DNA of 64,000 nucleotides, taken from Gonium pectorale. Its lineage: Eukaryota; Chlorophyta; Chlorophyceae; Chlamydomonadales; Volvocaceae. Shown piece by piece: positions 24,642 through 38,700 of this stretch. The position numbers were made by a program, and so were the translations under genes. The stretch spans positions 112,629-176,628 of the forward strand of contig LSYV01000035.1 of assembly GCA_001584585.1 (NCBI GenBank), given 5' to 3'. The notes under the pieces were generated by a model. That model ran no database searches and had not been told where the DNA came from. It saw only the letters and a list, made by a program, of their open reading frames with translations. The number at the start of each line of letters is the position of its first letter. The stretch's first letter is position 1.

Positions 24642-26961
24642 ATGGACGTTACGCGTAAGGATGACCTTGGTCAAGCACCTCCAGGGCGGCGATTTTTCAT
24701 GTTTCGCGGCCTGAGACGCGGGCTCAAGGCTGCATACCGGTGGACGTTTGGCCTTGGCGGGCGTGCGGGCGTGCGGGCTCGGCGGGGGCGGAGGAACGCC
24801 CCGCCACTGGCCTCGCTCTCAGCGGCTATGCTGGAGGCAGAGGATGTGATGGATATGGGCGACGAGATGTAAGTTAGCGAACCTTGCCTAATTCGGTCGA
24901 ACGGATGGCTGACGGTTCAGCGTTTCGGGATTCCGTGCACAGGTCTTACTCGCCCTTACGTACCCAGCAGCAAGCGCTGATGACCGCAACGGAGGTCAGC
25001 GGCAGCTTCTTCCCGCTCGTGCTCCGCCCGCCAGCTACAGCAGCAGTCCACGAGGGTTGGCACCACCACCACCACCACCACCACAGGCTTGGAAACTGCG
25101 GAGGCTGCGGGGATTGCGCCGACTCGCCGAGTATCTCAGGGGTGGAGACTACGCACCATCACCACAACGAAGGCAGCCTCTCGCTGCAGCACCTGCTGGC
25201 TGTGGGTTCACGCCAGTGGGGCAGCGGCGGCTGGTGGGACGGCCGCGGTCTGCTGCGCGTCAAGATCTACGACTTCGCCATTTACGCTGACCCTGGGAAG
25301 GTAAGGAGTACACGTCGTTGCGGAGGGGCCTCGGCAAAGAGGGGCCGTGGGACGGCCTTGATGCTTAATTCGACTTGCGCCAGCACAGCAAACCAGCATG
25401 GAAACACCCCGCCATTAGCTCGCCGCCTGTTTCGCAGAGCTGTTGCCAAGTACACCCGAATGCGTCGACTTCCTTTCTCACGGGGTGTTTCATGTTACAC
25501 GTGGTCTCGACCTTCCGCCCCCGCCTGCCAGGCCATCGAGTCGCTAGCGGCTGCTGCCACCGGTGGCGACATGGGCCGACTACGGCCAGGCGGTGGCGCC
25601 AGCGGCGGAAGTGACTGCGGCGTGGACGCGAGCTGCTCCCCGGCGAGCCTGCTGGTGCCCTCCGCCAGCGGGGTGGATATGTCACTCACCATCCGGGCCT
25701 GCCGCAACTTGCCACTGCCGATGCTGTCGGAGGAGTTTTGCCGCATCCTGCAACGGCGCATTGTGAAGGTGCGGGCACAGCACGTGACCTGCGGCCCCTC
25801 GCCAGGTCGAGCGGTTTCATTCAGGTGCTTCTCTGGCGTGAGCACATTTGATTCTGCAGTTTGGTCTCGTCTGACGATCTGGCCTTGCATTATATAAGGC
25901 ACATGCACATTATGTGCCTATGCAACGCTGGTGTATCTTACTTACAACATACTCACCGATTGATCCATTCGCGTGCCTGTATAACCGCAGGCAGGCGGTC
26001 GCCCCGATGACCCCGCGCTGAACGAGCTGCTGTCGTACTTTTCCCGCGAGCGCCTGCCGCACCACGTCATCACGGCTGCGCCCCTGGGCTCAGGCCAGGA
26101 GGCGGACGCCGTCCGCAAGGGCGCCGCTATCACCTTCAGCCGCAGGTATGATTCTGCTGCAATGGCAATGCCGGCTCGGGGCTGCTCTGGAGCCCACAAT
26201 CCATCAGTAGAGCAGAACTGGGTTCGCGGTCGTCTGACCTTCTTGCCGCGATGTATGTGTTGTGCTCCCGATGTATGGCTCAACTTGTGAAGTCAGGTAC
26301 AACGCCCTTTGGTGTTCTAGTCACCTCACGTTGGGCGTGCGAGCTGTGTCGGCATGCTACACCGCATTGGAGCCTGTTTACTCACTCCCACCTAATGCTC
26401 TGTGGCCCGAAGGTCCGGCGGTGAGCTGGTGACGGAGGCGGGTGGCCGCGTGCTGGGCCGCGTGGTGGCTCCCGCGCTGGCGGAGGCTCTGTTCGATCTG
26501 TACCTGGGAGACCAGCCAGTCAGCAAGCGGGCAAAGGTGAGGAAAGCGAGGCTGTAGCGAGAGTGCAGGGCGGGGCCGGGGATAGCGGCTTACAGTCAGC
26601 AGGCGTTCGGTCTTGCGGTCGGTCGCTGTACGGACATCATGCACGTTCACATGCAGGGACGTGCAGTGGCCTTGGAAGCTCCGACGCCACTAATACTCTT
26701 GGATACTGGCGGCGTAGAGCAAACACGAGCTGCATCTGTTGGCGAAAGCATCCGTTTCAAGTGCAGCTCGCACCTGCTCGTCTTCCATCCCGGCAGGCTG
26801 CGGCAGCCGACGCACTACTGCGGCTGGCGGCTGGCGCGGAAGCAGCGGGCGGCTCTCCGGTCCAGCGCTACCGCTACAGGCTGCAGCCGGGGGAGCGGCT
26901 GCGCTGCTCGCCCGGAACAGGACCCCAGGAGCAGGAGGCCTGCGTCCTTGAGCTGCCGTGA
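24642..26961 (+). CDS. Chalcone-isomerase-fold protein (FAP/CHI-like)
   Basis: Six exons join in phase: 24642-24868, 24943-25300, 25532-25768, 25991-26145, 26413-26536 and 26797-26961, giving 421 residues. The conserved parts match the chalcone isomerase-like superfamily, which in plants includes fatty-acid-binding plastid proteins and in yeast mitochondrial Aim18/Aim46. Seen here are LLRVKIYDFAIYADPGK, MSLTIRACRNLPLPMLSEE, a LLSYFSRERLPHHV segment with the usual long helix, and the terminal LAEALFDLYLGDQPVSKRAK block. The first exon is basic (RGLRRGLKAAYRW) and could be an organelle-targeting region, which is inference. An insert of 8 consecutive histidines (codons near 25058-25084) plus a later four-His run is unusual. 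Residues for true chalcone isomerisation cannot be confirmed by eye; a lipid-binding role fits an alga better. Confidence 0.82.
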
Positions 26962-29701
26962 TGGCATGGGCGCGTTATGCTGCGGAATCCGCTCAGATCA
27001 AATGAAGAGGGATCTTGCATACAGTCTTGGCGTGCGAGCGGAACTGTAGGGAGCCCAACCTTGCGTGTTTTGCCGGATTGATTCCCGTGCGGTGCTTCGG
27101 TTAGGTCCTATGGTTGTAAAAGGGGGCTGAATCGTCTTGCTGCGCCATCCTACTGCCTCGCAGCTGCCCACTGAGGGGCATGCGGGGCTGATATGCTGCG
27201 GGGTGTGCTGTTGGTATGGGCTGGGCTCGACGCATGTTTACGACACAGCGTGTGAGTAAATGGTCGAGAGGCGCTGTGCACACCCTCGGTGGTCGGCAGC
27301 ACGTAACTGCTACAGATTGTATGGGTACATCACGAAAGTGGGCAGCATGGGCCGGGCGCTGAGTGCGAGCCCGTAGCCCGCTGGCGATGCCCCGTGAGTG
27401 GGCGGTCCATGATTGCTGCATGTAGGGCTTGGCGTGGCATTGAATGCATTTATACCGGTCAGTATGTTAATGTGCTGGTCAGCACTTCAGCATTCGTTCA
27501 TCAGGGTGCAGATGACCGACATGTACGGTATTGGGATGTCGCCTTGTACGACATATACAGCAGGTTGTTGCTTGGCAGTGGCAACCTGCGTGGGGCCCAC
27601 TTGGCGGGCCGCCCCAAGTCCCGCTAGTTTGTACTGCCCGTTGTGTGGCGTCCTCTGTGTAGCGACTATGCACTGTTTCGAGCCCTGTGTGAGTGCGTGT
27701 GCCGTGCTTTGGTTGTAAGGGGTTTCAGCTGGGCTAGAGTGGTATTCTTGACTCAGCGGGGTACCTGCTGTAGTCTGACACACAAAACTTTTGTTTAATG
27801 CAGTCCCATCGAGTTTTTTACGCAGGATACCTCCCTTCTTCATGATAGGCGGGCCTTAGAGAGAGCGCCAAGTAAAAGTAAATAATTAGGCCTGTCGTGT
27901 GCTTGCTTGTCGCATTGGGATGCGTTCGTGACAGGTTGACTGGATCGTCCAAGGTGTGGACGATGTTGCCTACGCCTTCTTATGGTCGTTATCAGTGCTT
28001 GGCAACTGAGCGGTAATAGTTGTCGCGTCCCGTCCCAGGGTGCCATTCTCATGGGAAGTGATGGCATCTGCAGCATATGGATCCCTGCGCTCCTGCCAAT
28101 ATTGGTGTGGGGCGTGTGCGTACGACGCATGGTCTTCGTGATGTGAGTGCGACGATGCTGACGTGCAGATGGTGTGGATGTGCACATCCCCATGCCGAGT
28201 TTTCATGTTGTACTGCAATGCGTTTGCTTTGAGGCATGATGCAGACGCCTCTGTAATAGTAGTGCTGCTCAAGTCACGCTGATGACATCACTCCCGAGTT
28301 GCGTCTGCGGGTCCCCTGGTCCACCAGCTGCTACCCAGTTCGGCAGCACGTGTATTGAGGGAATGGTGGGTGTACGTGCAGGGGCCACATATAGAGGGCT
28401 GCGGTCAAAGATGGACGAGCCATCCAGGCCACCGTCCTTTCCCGAGGGGATGTAACAACTATATCACTCTACATGCGACGGTCTGTATGCAGCAATTGTA
28501 CACATGGCATTCTTAACACAGGCGCATGGACTTGCAAAGCTTGATGCCACGGCCTGGACCGGCTGCTCATTATGGGCCCCATCAGCAAGAACTGGTGGGG
28601 CTTCACCGAACGCCTTGACCGCCTTGACCGAATGCCTCCTCTAGAAGCGGGCTCAAGTCATAAGCATGTCCTGCGCGCAAATCTGCGAGGATAAGCGCAT
28701 ATGTACGTAAAGGTCTTGATGTATCCAATCCATATGCACGGTGCTTACATGTTACCTTGTGCTAGAACGGCCAAACCGCACAGAGCCGTACGAGCGGTAT
28801 GCATGGGCAAGATCTTGCGGGGCAGGTTTGAGCTCCTGTTCAGTCCCTCAAGGGTCCTTCGCACTATTATGTATGCCATTACCACAATAGTTTTGACATG
28901 GAGGGGGAAAAATACAGAATTCTGCGAAGACTGTGGGAACCTGCCTCTACGGGCATATACAACCGAAGGCGCGACGTTTCCAGTAGGGCGGCCAGCGGGC
29001 GGCCGGGTACAAAGCGAGGCAGGTGACTTCCTCCTGGCCCCCATGGAGGAGCGTGCCGTAGAGGGCCGCGTGGGCCTCGTGGGCCCTGCTTCTCGCAAGG
29101 CTTGTCGCCATACGTGAGGTTGGAGTCAGAACTGCAGTGCCCTGCCAGAGTCCTTTGGATGCGACACAATCTGCATCGCCCAGCCGCCTAGCCCTGCTGC
29201 ACGGGACACGCCGATACACGGCACGCACAGCACTCAGCACGCAGTACGGCCCGTAAATGGCCTGATGAACGGTGCGATTAGCCTCGCAGCAAAGGACACA
29301 AATATCGTGCTGCAGCATTTACTCCTCTCAAACGCCGCTCAGGAGTCAACACAACGCACAAAACTCATACACACGCCACTCGCTGTCCGCAAGTAGAGAA
29401 ATTCAAGCCAGTGTTCAGATACCTGCACACTAGCAAGCACTGAAAGTCATTCACAGCGGCCAGCATATCGATATATAACACATCCGCAGGCTTTAGCTCC
29501 ATCTGCACGTCCAACGTGCGAAACGATGAAGTGATGCAGTTCTATCAGGCCGCAAGGCTCGGGTCGCCGACGTTCTCGTCAGTCGCTAGGCCTGTTGTCC
29601 TTGCTGAGAGCGACGCGTGATGGATGTCTGGACGCCACGAGTAAGCCAGGATAGATACATGGGACGGCTCTGGGTCTCTCGGGTCCGGGTTTAGGTCTCG
29701 A
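26962..29701. other. Long intergenic region, no supported gene
   Basis: A 2.7-kb stretch with only short or composition-poor open frames on both strands (largest 138 codons at 28701-29117 plus, matched by an overlapping minus frame). No splice-consistent series or motif is seen. The 5' part contains a TGTAA signal for the upstream gene, and the 3' part should hold the promoter of the JmjC gene. Confidence 0.45.
27114..27118 (+). promoter_or_regulatory. Candidate TGTAA polyadenylation signal for the CHI-fold gene
   Basis: TGTAA, 153 nt after the stop codon at 26961, a typical distance in volvocine algae. Confidence 0.5.
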
Positions 29702-32700
29702 ATGCCTGTACCTCTACCCCCGTACCCCCCAAGGTTTCCGTCGTCCGCTTCCACTTCCTCCCCCTTAAAGCTGACGTATACTGAAACGACCTGCCACAGG
29801 CGACCGCGTGAGGGGGTTCGCCAAGTAGGCGACGGGAGCTACCGGGAAACGCAGCGCGCCCACCCCCAGGGCTGGAGCACGCGGGAGACGGCACGCGGCT
29901 TCGGGGCTTCAAAGGGCTCCAGGGAGAGTAGTTGGCGAGCTGAAAAAGACCACCTCCGCCCGGAACGTGACAGCAGGGATGACTACTGGAACGAACGGCG
30001 CTCAAGAAGCAGTGAAGGGGGCTACGAATTGCAGGACCGTCTCCGCAACCGCTCCCCGCCGCCGCTTCACGACCGGCCTCACTCCAGCCCTCGCCGGGAA
30101 CATTACTCTCGCCAATCCCCCCGGCCACAGCCTCGGTGCTCGCCGGAGCGTCAAATTCATCGGCGACTGGGCTCAGAAGGCACAGGCGAGATGCCAGAGG
30201 CACTGACGCGAGCTCGCGCCCATGATGGCGCTGGATGGGGCCCCGGGGGCGGCAGAGCTGGCGGCAACACCTATGGCGACAGCAGCAGGGGAGGCGACGC
30301 CAACTACAGACAGCGCCGTGGCAGCGACAGCGGCGGGGCAACGCCCCGCCCAATGCCGCCGCGCCAGGTGTCACCGGGCCCCGGCCTCCGCGCCGACGGG
30401 CGGCGCCGAAGCAGCGAAACAGGCAGCGGCTCCCACTCAGCTCGCATCACCAGCCACACCAGCGGCGGTGCTGCATTCCTTAAGCCCCAGCCCCTGGCGG
30501 GCGGCCAGCAGGAGCGCTCGAGGCCGCCGCAGGTTGGAGCGGAGGCGCCACCCAATCGCGCCCCGTACGTCCATGGGGATCGCATGAAAGTGGATCTGCG
30601 TCGTCCTGTGTCGCTGCCTCAAGCAGCTGGGCACCAGACGCCGCACGGGAGCCCGAGATCGGGCGCCCTAACCAGTGCTGCGGCGGGCGCCAGCGCAGCA
30701 GCCGTGGGCGCTAGCCCGGTGCCACCCCCTGCCTCGCACCCCGATTTCCAACTGGCTCCCTCTCAGCCGTTGCAGCAAGAGCAACAGCAGCGCATAATGT
30801 CCACNNNNNNNNNNNNNNNNNNNNGCTACGCCCGGTCGCCACCCCCTCGCCTCGCACCCCGATTTCCAACTGGCTCCCTCTCAGCCGTTGCACGCAAGAG
30901 CAACAGCAGCGCATAATGTCCACCTGTTGGGGACCGGCGGTCCAAGCACAGGCGACGGCACCGATGACTCAGGCGCTTGCCCCAGCGCCCGCGCCCTATG
31001 CCCCTTCTGTCCAGCTTCCTTTGGCCCGGGGGACTTCGGTTCCTGCAGCTGCTGTTGCCGCTCCGCCCGGCAATGCTGGACAGCGCCTGCCTTCCAATAA
31101 CGGCGGCGTTCCTGGAGTCCCATCTGCTGCAGGCGGCGGCCCGCCCAGTGCCCCTTCTTTGTCATCGAAAGACGGAAGCCCGACGGCTGAGGTGCAGCCC
31201 GGGAGCGCTTTAGCGGGTCTTGGTGGCAGGGGCTTTGGTGCTGCTGCCAAAGCCCGGCAGGCAGCCAAGGCGGCTCAGGGCAACGGCATCGTGGCCCCGG
31301 GCTGCAAGCCTCTGCCTCGAGACTGTGGGGCAGGCACCGCACCCAAGGAGCACCACTTACCGGTGCCCTGGGCGCAGCACGCCGCAGCCGGCGGCCTCGC
31401 TCCTGCTGCCGCTGCCGCTGCCCAGGTCCCGACTGGCAGCCGGCCGCCGGCTGGAGTTCCGGGGCCGGCCGGCGGCCGAGCCTCGGCACCAGAGGCGCCG
31501 CAACGTGTCTCCGAGCGCCTCTCCGCCGTTGTTCCTGATGCGGCTGCCCCGAAAGTCAGCGGCGTGGTGAATGTCGCGGATAAGGGGGCCGCTGCGCTGC
31601 TCATGAGCCTGGGCGGCAATGATGCGTCCAGCACCGAGGACGCGAACACTGGCAACGACGACGACGGTGAACGCTGCAGTCCCGCGAAGCGAGCACCCGC
31701 CCTCACGGATGCGGGTGACAGAGAGCCGCGGACCGCCGATGCCAGCGCTGCGCCAGCTCAGCTGACCACTGAGCAGGGGGAAGACGTCGCCGGAGCCGGC
31801 GACGAAGCGCCTAGCGGGCACTGCGCACTGGAGGCTGAAGTAGCGCCAGCAGTGGGTGCTGGCTCTGCTGCGGCGCCAGCCTCTGCAGAGCCGCCCGGTG
31901 CTGCACATCCGTCAGCGCATGCTGCGGGCGGCGAGGCCAGTGGCGGCACCGACGTCTCTCCTGCGGCGGTGCCGTGTCCCGCGCTTACCCCCGCCGAGGC
32001 TGCCGGCGATGCGGCAGGAGACGCCCCGGGCAGCGTAACAGCGGGTATGGAGGCCAAGCCGACGTCGAGGGAATGCCTGGATGTTTGCGAGGGCGCTGGA
32101 GGTGTCGCGGAGCTTCTGGCAACAGACGGCCATGCGGCAGCGGCTGCTGGTGCGCGTGACGGCCTTCCTTCCAGGGCCGCCAGCACAACAGGCAGCCTGG
32201 CCGCTGGCCCCGGCCAAAGCGCGGCGCGCGTGGCCGAGGGAGTCGGGCCCGAGGCTTGGGGAGCGTCAGCCACGGAGGACACAGCCACTACCGCGGGAGC
32301 CTCCTGCGGCGGGCCTCCGGCTGCTGAGCCGAGAGCTGCAGAGCCCTCTGTGCCAGCCAACATCGTAGCCGATGCCGTAGCCGGCGGAGCTCCTGCAGAA
32401 GACCAAGCGGACAGAGGTGTGCGGAGCGCCGCAACGGAAGGTCTAGGCCGCAACGCCAACACAGCCGCCAAGGCCATCTCTGCGGATGCTGACCTGCGGC
32501 CCCTGGCGGAGGTGGCTGCGGCGCCACCAGTGCCCCCGGTCCCAACCCTTGGTCCCCTGGTTGGCAGCGGAACCATGCCGCTGCCTCCACTGCCGCCGCT
32601 GCCTCCACTGCCGCCGCTACTGCCGCTGCTGCCGCTGCTGCCACAGGCCGGAATGGGGGCTGATGGCACGAGCGGTCTCAGGAGGAAAGATCCGGCATCC

Positions 32701-35700
32701 GGGGGCAATGGCGTGGACTTGGCAACAGCAGCCACCAACGGCAGTGCTGGCGATGCGTCAGCGCAGCCGTTGCCAACGCCCGGGAGCCCTGGCCCCCCTG
32801 GCAGGGCCCGAATCCGCGCGTCAAGCAGCACCTCTTCACATGGCCGTGCCGCCGGTGACGCCATGCCGCCGGCCGGGTCTGAGGACAGCGCGCTGCCGTC
32901 GACGGATAGCGCGCCATCTTTCAATAGGACCGGCGCGGCGCCGCCTCGAAGCAGGAAACATCGGTTCTTGAGGAGATCTAGCAACGCCCTTACGACCCGT
33001 GGTCCGGGGTCAGGCCTGGAGCTGGGGCAGAAGTGTGTGGCCGTGACCGTGCCGTACTTCCTCGACTACGACGGTTTGGACGAGACCACCGACGAGGAGC
33101 AGGCGGCGCCTCCCGCTTCTGCAGGCACGGACCCCAACCCAGGGCCAGGCGTAGGTGCTGAGCAAGGCCCGGCCCCCGACGTGGGAGCGGAGGTGGTTGG
33201 AGTGGGGTACAAGGATGCGCCGAGCGACGCTACCGCCTCAGCGGACGCTGGAGCTACTATTGCACCTGCCCCTGGCCCTGGCCTTGCCCCGCGCCCGGCG
33301 CCAGGCGGCCCCGCTGGGGCCGCTGATGCTGGTGCAGATTCGGAGGCTGGACTCTCCGTTGGCCTGCCTCCCGGCCAGCCGCCCGATACCGCCGCACTCG
33401 GCTCCTCCAACCCAACACAGCAGCTTCGCCACAGCTGTGCTGAGCAGCCGGCGCCGCAGCTGCAGCTGACGCTTGCTCCTGCTCCCGATGTTGGCGAGGG
33501 CCCGCAGCCCTCTCCGCCCGAGGTCTTGGTCGTGGCGCTGAGCGAGGACAGCCCGGGAGCGGGCGGCCAGCCGGTGCCGCTGCAGGTCGCCCACCCAGCT
33601 GCTGAGGAGCATGGGCTCCAAGGCCGCAGCACGCAGCCGCCGCAGGACCACGACCATGGTAGCGGTCGAAACGGCGCACAACACGCCGAGGGGCAGCGGG
33701 AGCAGCGGGGGCAGCAGCAGCAGCAGCATGAGCAGCCTGCCACGGAGCCGGGACAAGCCGCGTGTTTGAAGGATGACCATGCGGGTAGGGGCGCGACAGC
33801 CAAGGACGCTGCAGCAGCGGAGGTTGGTGGTTCGCAGCCGTCATCCGACGCGGCGGTGCCCCGGGTCCAGACGATACTGCCCTGTGCGCAGCGCGTCAAT
33901 GCAGCGTTCCCCAGGACCAGGGCTAAGAGCGTCGTGCCGGCCACGGCCTCGCTCGTGGACCCGCAGGTGCAAGCAACTGCGGGCGGGGGCCGGCGGCTCT
34001 CTGAGTCCGCGTCAGAACCCCTAGTTTCGGGCCGAAGAAGCTCTCAGGCCGCGCGGAGTAGTTCGGAGGGCTGCCAGGCCAGCGCTAGGCGATCAGAGCG
34101 CTTGGCGCTTCATTCAAGCCCTTCGGAGCCAAAACCTATCTCTGGATCTTCACCAGAACGACAGCGAGGTGTAGCGGCGTTGCAGGGGCGAGCGGCGACA
34201 GCTGCGTCTCCAGCCCCAGCTGGAGCACATGAGACCGCAAGAGCGGCCCCTCCGCTGCCGCCGAAGCCCCCGCCAGCCCCGTCGGCTGATGCTGGTGTCA
34301 TGCCGGCAGAGCCCTCGGCTGCGGGCGCCCCTGACCAGCGCCAAAGGACGGCAAGGGCTGGCAAACGGCGGCGCCATTTGGAGGCGGGCAGCCAGGGCTG
34401 TGCCAACAGCGATGACGGCGCCGCAACCGATGCGACTGGAGCAACGGCCGTGGAGGCAGACGCGACAGCGCCGCCGGCGGTGCAGCGCCGTCAATTAGGC
34501 GCCGGAGCTCAGCGGGTGGGCGCTCCCAAAGAGCAGGCCAAGGCCGTGGGGACCGGCAGGCGCCTCCGCTCCGGTGGCTCCGCAGCTTCAGCGCAGGCGC
34601 CGGCCTCGTCGTCGGACCAAAGGGTTTCGCCGGCACCTCCTGAGGTCCGCAGTGCAGCTCACGAAATGCACGCGCAATCTGCTAGTTCCTCTGCTGCTGC
34701 AGTGACACCGGCAGCGATGGTAGCGGCTGTCGCGGCCACTGCGCCTGCTGTGGCGGCAGTAACGGCAAGAGCAGCGGGCACAGACGCAGACGCCACGACA
34801 GCAAGCGATGGTGGCTGCCTGACCCGTGACACGGAGCAGGCCGCGGCCCGGCGCGCAGAGGAGCAGGTGGATCAGCAGGAGAGCCCGATTCGCGGGAGGC
34901 GCCAGGCGCATCCGCTTGGGCCTGGGAACGCGCACAATATCTCACAGCACAGCAGCCCTACGGATGCCGGCCAGGTCACAGGCGCTCAGCTCATTGGTCC
35001 CGGCTGGAATCCAAGGGTGCCGGCACCCCAATCTAATCCGTGGTTTGGCAACAGTCGGAAGGAGTCCATCAAAGTCTCGGTCAGAGTGAGTGCCGATGCG
35101 GGTGCGGCCTTGTCCTGGAGCGAGAGTTGAAGTGAAAACGTGCGACGCACTGCGAAAAGGCAGCCGCCATGCTCTGGGGGTGTGCTGCATCAAGCCCGCG
35201 CTTCTTTCCCTACCTCGCGAATGAGTGTGCACGACCCTGATGACTCGCCTTTCTAGGTATATTTGTGCCAGCAGGGTACCGGCATCCGTCCTCCCACCCT
35301 CCCGCTTGACTGCGCACTCAGGTGGTGCTGGACGGCGAGCTGCTGGTACCGACCTTTTCCGCTAAACTCACTACCGGTCACCGCCTCATCAGCTGCTCGT
35401 CGCTTCGGTCCATCGCCCAGAAAAAGCTGTTCTGTGGCTGGGATAGAAAAGCAAGGCCAGCCAATACCGGAGGACCGGAGACTGAGTATATCATCGCGCT
35501 GCTCGAAACCCCGGGGCATCGAGGCGTGACCGGCAGCCGCGCCGGCGCCGCTACGGGCGGGAGGCCCAGCGACCAGCCGTCCACCGGTACCGTTACTCGG
35601 GCCCAGGCCGCAGCCCGTCACGAGGTGCCGGAACGTGAGCAGGAGCAGGAAAAGGGGCAGGAGCAGGCGACTGGTCCGGCAGCTGCGGAAGCGGCGGGCG

Positions 35701-38700
35701 GTACAGCGGAGGCGGATGGCCAGGGGGCTGCCGCAGCGGGCACGTCCAGGGACGGCTCTGGCGCACCGTCAGGGCCTGTGGGCCCGGTTCCATCGGGCGC
35801 AGCACCGAGGGAGACGGGTGCCGCTCTGCCCTTTCCCGGATTTGGTGCCCGTCTCCTGGCGCCGGCAGAGCCAGCCGCAGCAGCCGTGGAGATGCTGGCG
35901 GTCGAAGGTGAGCTAGTGGGCTGCGCGGGTTGAGGTCAAGCACACGGGAGGAATGCTCATGGTTTGGTACAGGTCTGCTGCGCGGTACGCGCGGTGCTGA
36001 TCCGCAGCTCGTGGCCTCAATCAAGCAGCGCACGCTGATCCGAGCCGCCTGCACGTCATGGCCGTCGCGGCCTTGCCCACACCGTAGCAGTGGAAATGTG
36101 CGCCTCTCCATGCCGTCAAGGGTCATTCACGTGCGGCATGCCGGCTTTATGGGGCACGCACTGGCACTCACCGCGATGCGTGTACTGACATACCCTGTGG
36201 CCCGCCTCGCAGCGCTTCCATGCGGGTCTGTGGACGCCACTGGCCGACAGCCGCCGCCCGATCGGGAGGGTTCACCGACGCCGATACTGCGGCAGGTGGC
36301 GGAGGACGCAGCCCGCATGGCCCGGGTGTCCGGCGTTGATCGGTCCGACTCGGCTGATCTGGACTCTGCCCACTGCGAGGGCTTGAAGGCATTGGTGGGT
36401 GCTCAGCCGCTGGCCTCACCCGCGCCGCTGCAGTCAGCGCTGCCGCGGGTCCCGTTGGAGCAGCGCTCCGATGCACCTGCACCGAGCGGCCACCAGGGCA
36501 GGGGCGGTGCGGCCCCAGAGGTCTGTGCCGCCGGCCGCCCGGTCGAGACGGGCCATGGGCCTTTCGGAAGTGGGACGGCCCCGGGGTCCGGGCGGGGCGG
36601 GGCGGGGCCAAGCGGCAGCAGAGAGGGCCGCGGAGACGGCGCCCCCACTGTCGTCACCGCAGCCTCGCTGGGCACTGCTCAAGCCGGCCCAGCGTGCGCC
36701 ACGGGGGCGGAACAGGAGCTCGTGGCACCTGGCGGTGAGGCCCGTGCCGGCGAAGGTGACGGTGGCGTCGGTGGCGTGGGCCCGCAAGGCACCCATGGAC
36801 AGCTACAGGAGCTGGCGCCGTTGCAGCCCCCGCAATCGCCGCATATGCTGCCAGGCGGAGGAGTGCCGCTGAGTGCGCAGCCGTCCACTGGCCTGGGTGA
36901 GGGGGCGGGCAGCTGCTGCGGCCAGCTACCCGCTGGCCGGGCGGACGGGCTCGGGTTCTCCAGGTTCGCCTCCGCCGATGGGCGGCACAGCCATGTGTCC
37001 CCGACGCAGCCCATTGGGCAATCCGTCGACCCCCGCGGGCCGCCACACCAACATTTTCATACTGCTTTCGAGCAGGGGCAGGACCTCTTCCTACAGCAGC
37101 AGGAACAGGACCAGCAGCAGGAGCAGCAGCAAGAGCAGCGGGAGAAGCTACCACAGAGGCCCCTAGACGCCAGGCTATCTGCTGGCCATGCGGCAGAGGT
37201 TCTGGTTGGAGTAATAGCACCACCGCCGCCGCCGCCGGCCCCACTAGCTTGGCCGCCCGCAACAGCGGCTGAACCGCCAGGCACAGCGGCTGAACCGGTG
37301 CATGGGAGTCACCTGCTCCAGGCCACAGGCCCTTTGCAGCAGCAGCTGCTCCCCGGGTCAGCCATGCTGCCAAGCCACCAACCCGCTGGTGGGCCACAGC
37401 AGGTCAAGATGCAGCAGTCGGTGCAGGGCGTCTACGCGCTGTGTAAAGCCCTTATGGACCCAGCGAACATGGCGGACCCTGCGGAAATGACAAGGCTGTC
37501 GCGCACCCTTGAGATTGTGCACAATGCTCTCGGCTTGTGCGGATTCATCGACGACGCACAGGGCGCTGCGGCCTCGCAGGCCCCCGTAGCCGCGCACGGC
37601 CCCGTGGCGGCGGCACCCGGTGAACCCCAAGTCGGCGGCTCGGGGCGCATCGCAGGCGGATCGCACGTGCAGCAGCCAAACCCGCAACCGCGGCCGGAGC
37701 AGCTCCCGCGAGCTCTTCAGGGCGGCCTGGAGGCCGGTGGGCAGCCCATCGCAGGCGGCATGGGACACCAGGAGCAGCTGCAAGTGCCGCCCGGGCACTT
37801 GACCCCAAGCCCGCGGCCGTTCTACCTTGCTCCTGGCCCGCTGTACGCATCCCAGGCTGCGCTGCCCGCGGCCCAGGCATCGCCGTCTGCCCCGGCGCAG
37901 CTGCAGCCGTGGCCGGCGCTGGTTGCGCCAACCCTTGGCCTTGCCGCACCCGGCCCGGTGGCGTGCGCTGAGGAGGTGCCACAGCCGGTCCAAGCCCCGC
38001 GCCGGAGCGGCACAGGAGGGGTGGAGACAGCCGGCCATCCGGAGAATGTAGAGTTGACTGCTCTTCTTTCCTCGCTGCTGCAGCAGCAGCAGCGCCCGGC
38101 GGCCGCGGTCCCGGCTGCAGCTGGCGGAGCTGCGCCGGTGGTGAGTCGTTCGCCGGGCGCTGATGCGGGCATGGCGGCCGGAGCCGCTCAGCAGTTCCTC
38201 GAGAAGAACGCACGCCAGCGAGCTCTGGAGGGCGCGCCCCAAACGGCTCAGATGCAACAGCCGCCACAACGGCAGCAGCGGCAGCCGGCGTTGCCACAGC
38301 CGCCTCAGGCGCTGCAACATCGGCAGCGGCAGCTGCAACCGCTGTCAGACCCCCCGCCGTCGTTGCGAAATGTGCCTCGCCGAGCGGCGGCCCTGAAATG
38401 CAGGGACCAGATGGCCGAGATGTGCCGTACGGATGCGGCCCCGATAGACAGTGATGAGGACAACGAGGACGAGCACGAGAGGGGAGCAGGCCAGGGCGGC
38501 AGTGCGGCGGGTGAGCGCGGGGCCTCGCACGCCCGGGAGCTGCTGGGCCATGCGCCGGCGCGAGGAGAGCAGCCCCAGGGGCAGGGGCAGGGACAGCCTA
38601 GCCCCCCAACCTCGCCTCGGAGCCGGAAGGCAGGCACAGCGCCGGCGCCGGCGGCAGCAGCCGCACCCGCTACCGGCAAGCGCTCGGCAAGCTCACGCGA

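Noticed and set aside
28701..29117. 138-codon plus-strand frame and its overlapping minus frame
   Set aside because: Both strands are open over the same bases, neither has motifs, and no flanking exon fits.
31758..32984. Long antisense open frame of 408 codons inside the JmjC gene
   Set aside because: It mirrors GC-rich Ala/Gly/Pro codons of the sense strand and has no motif; similar shadows occur at 33066-33944 and 21760-22878.
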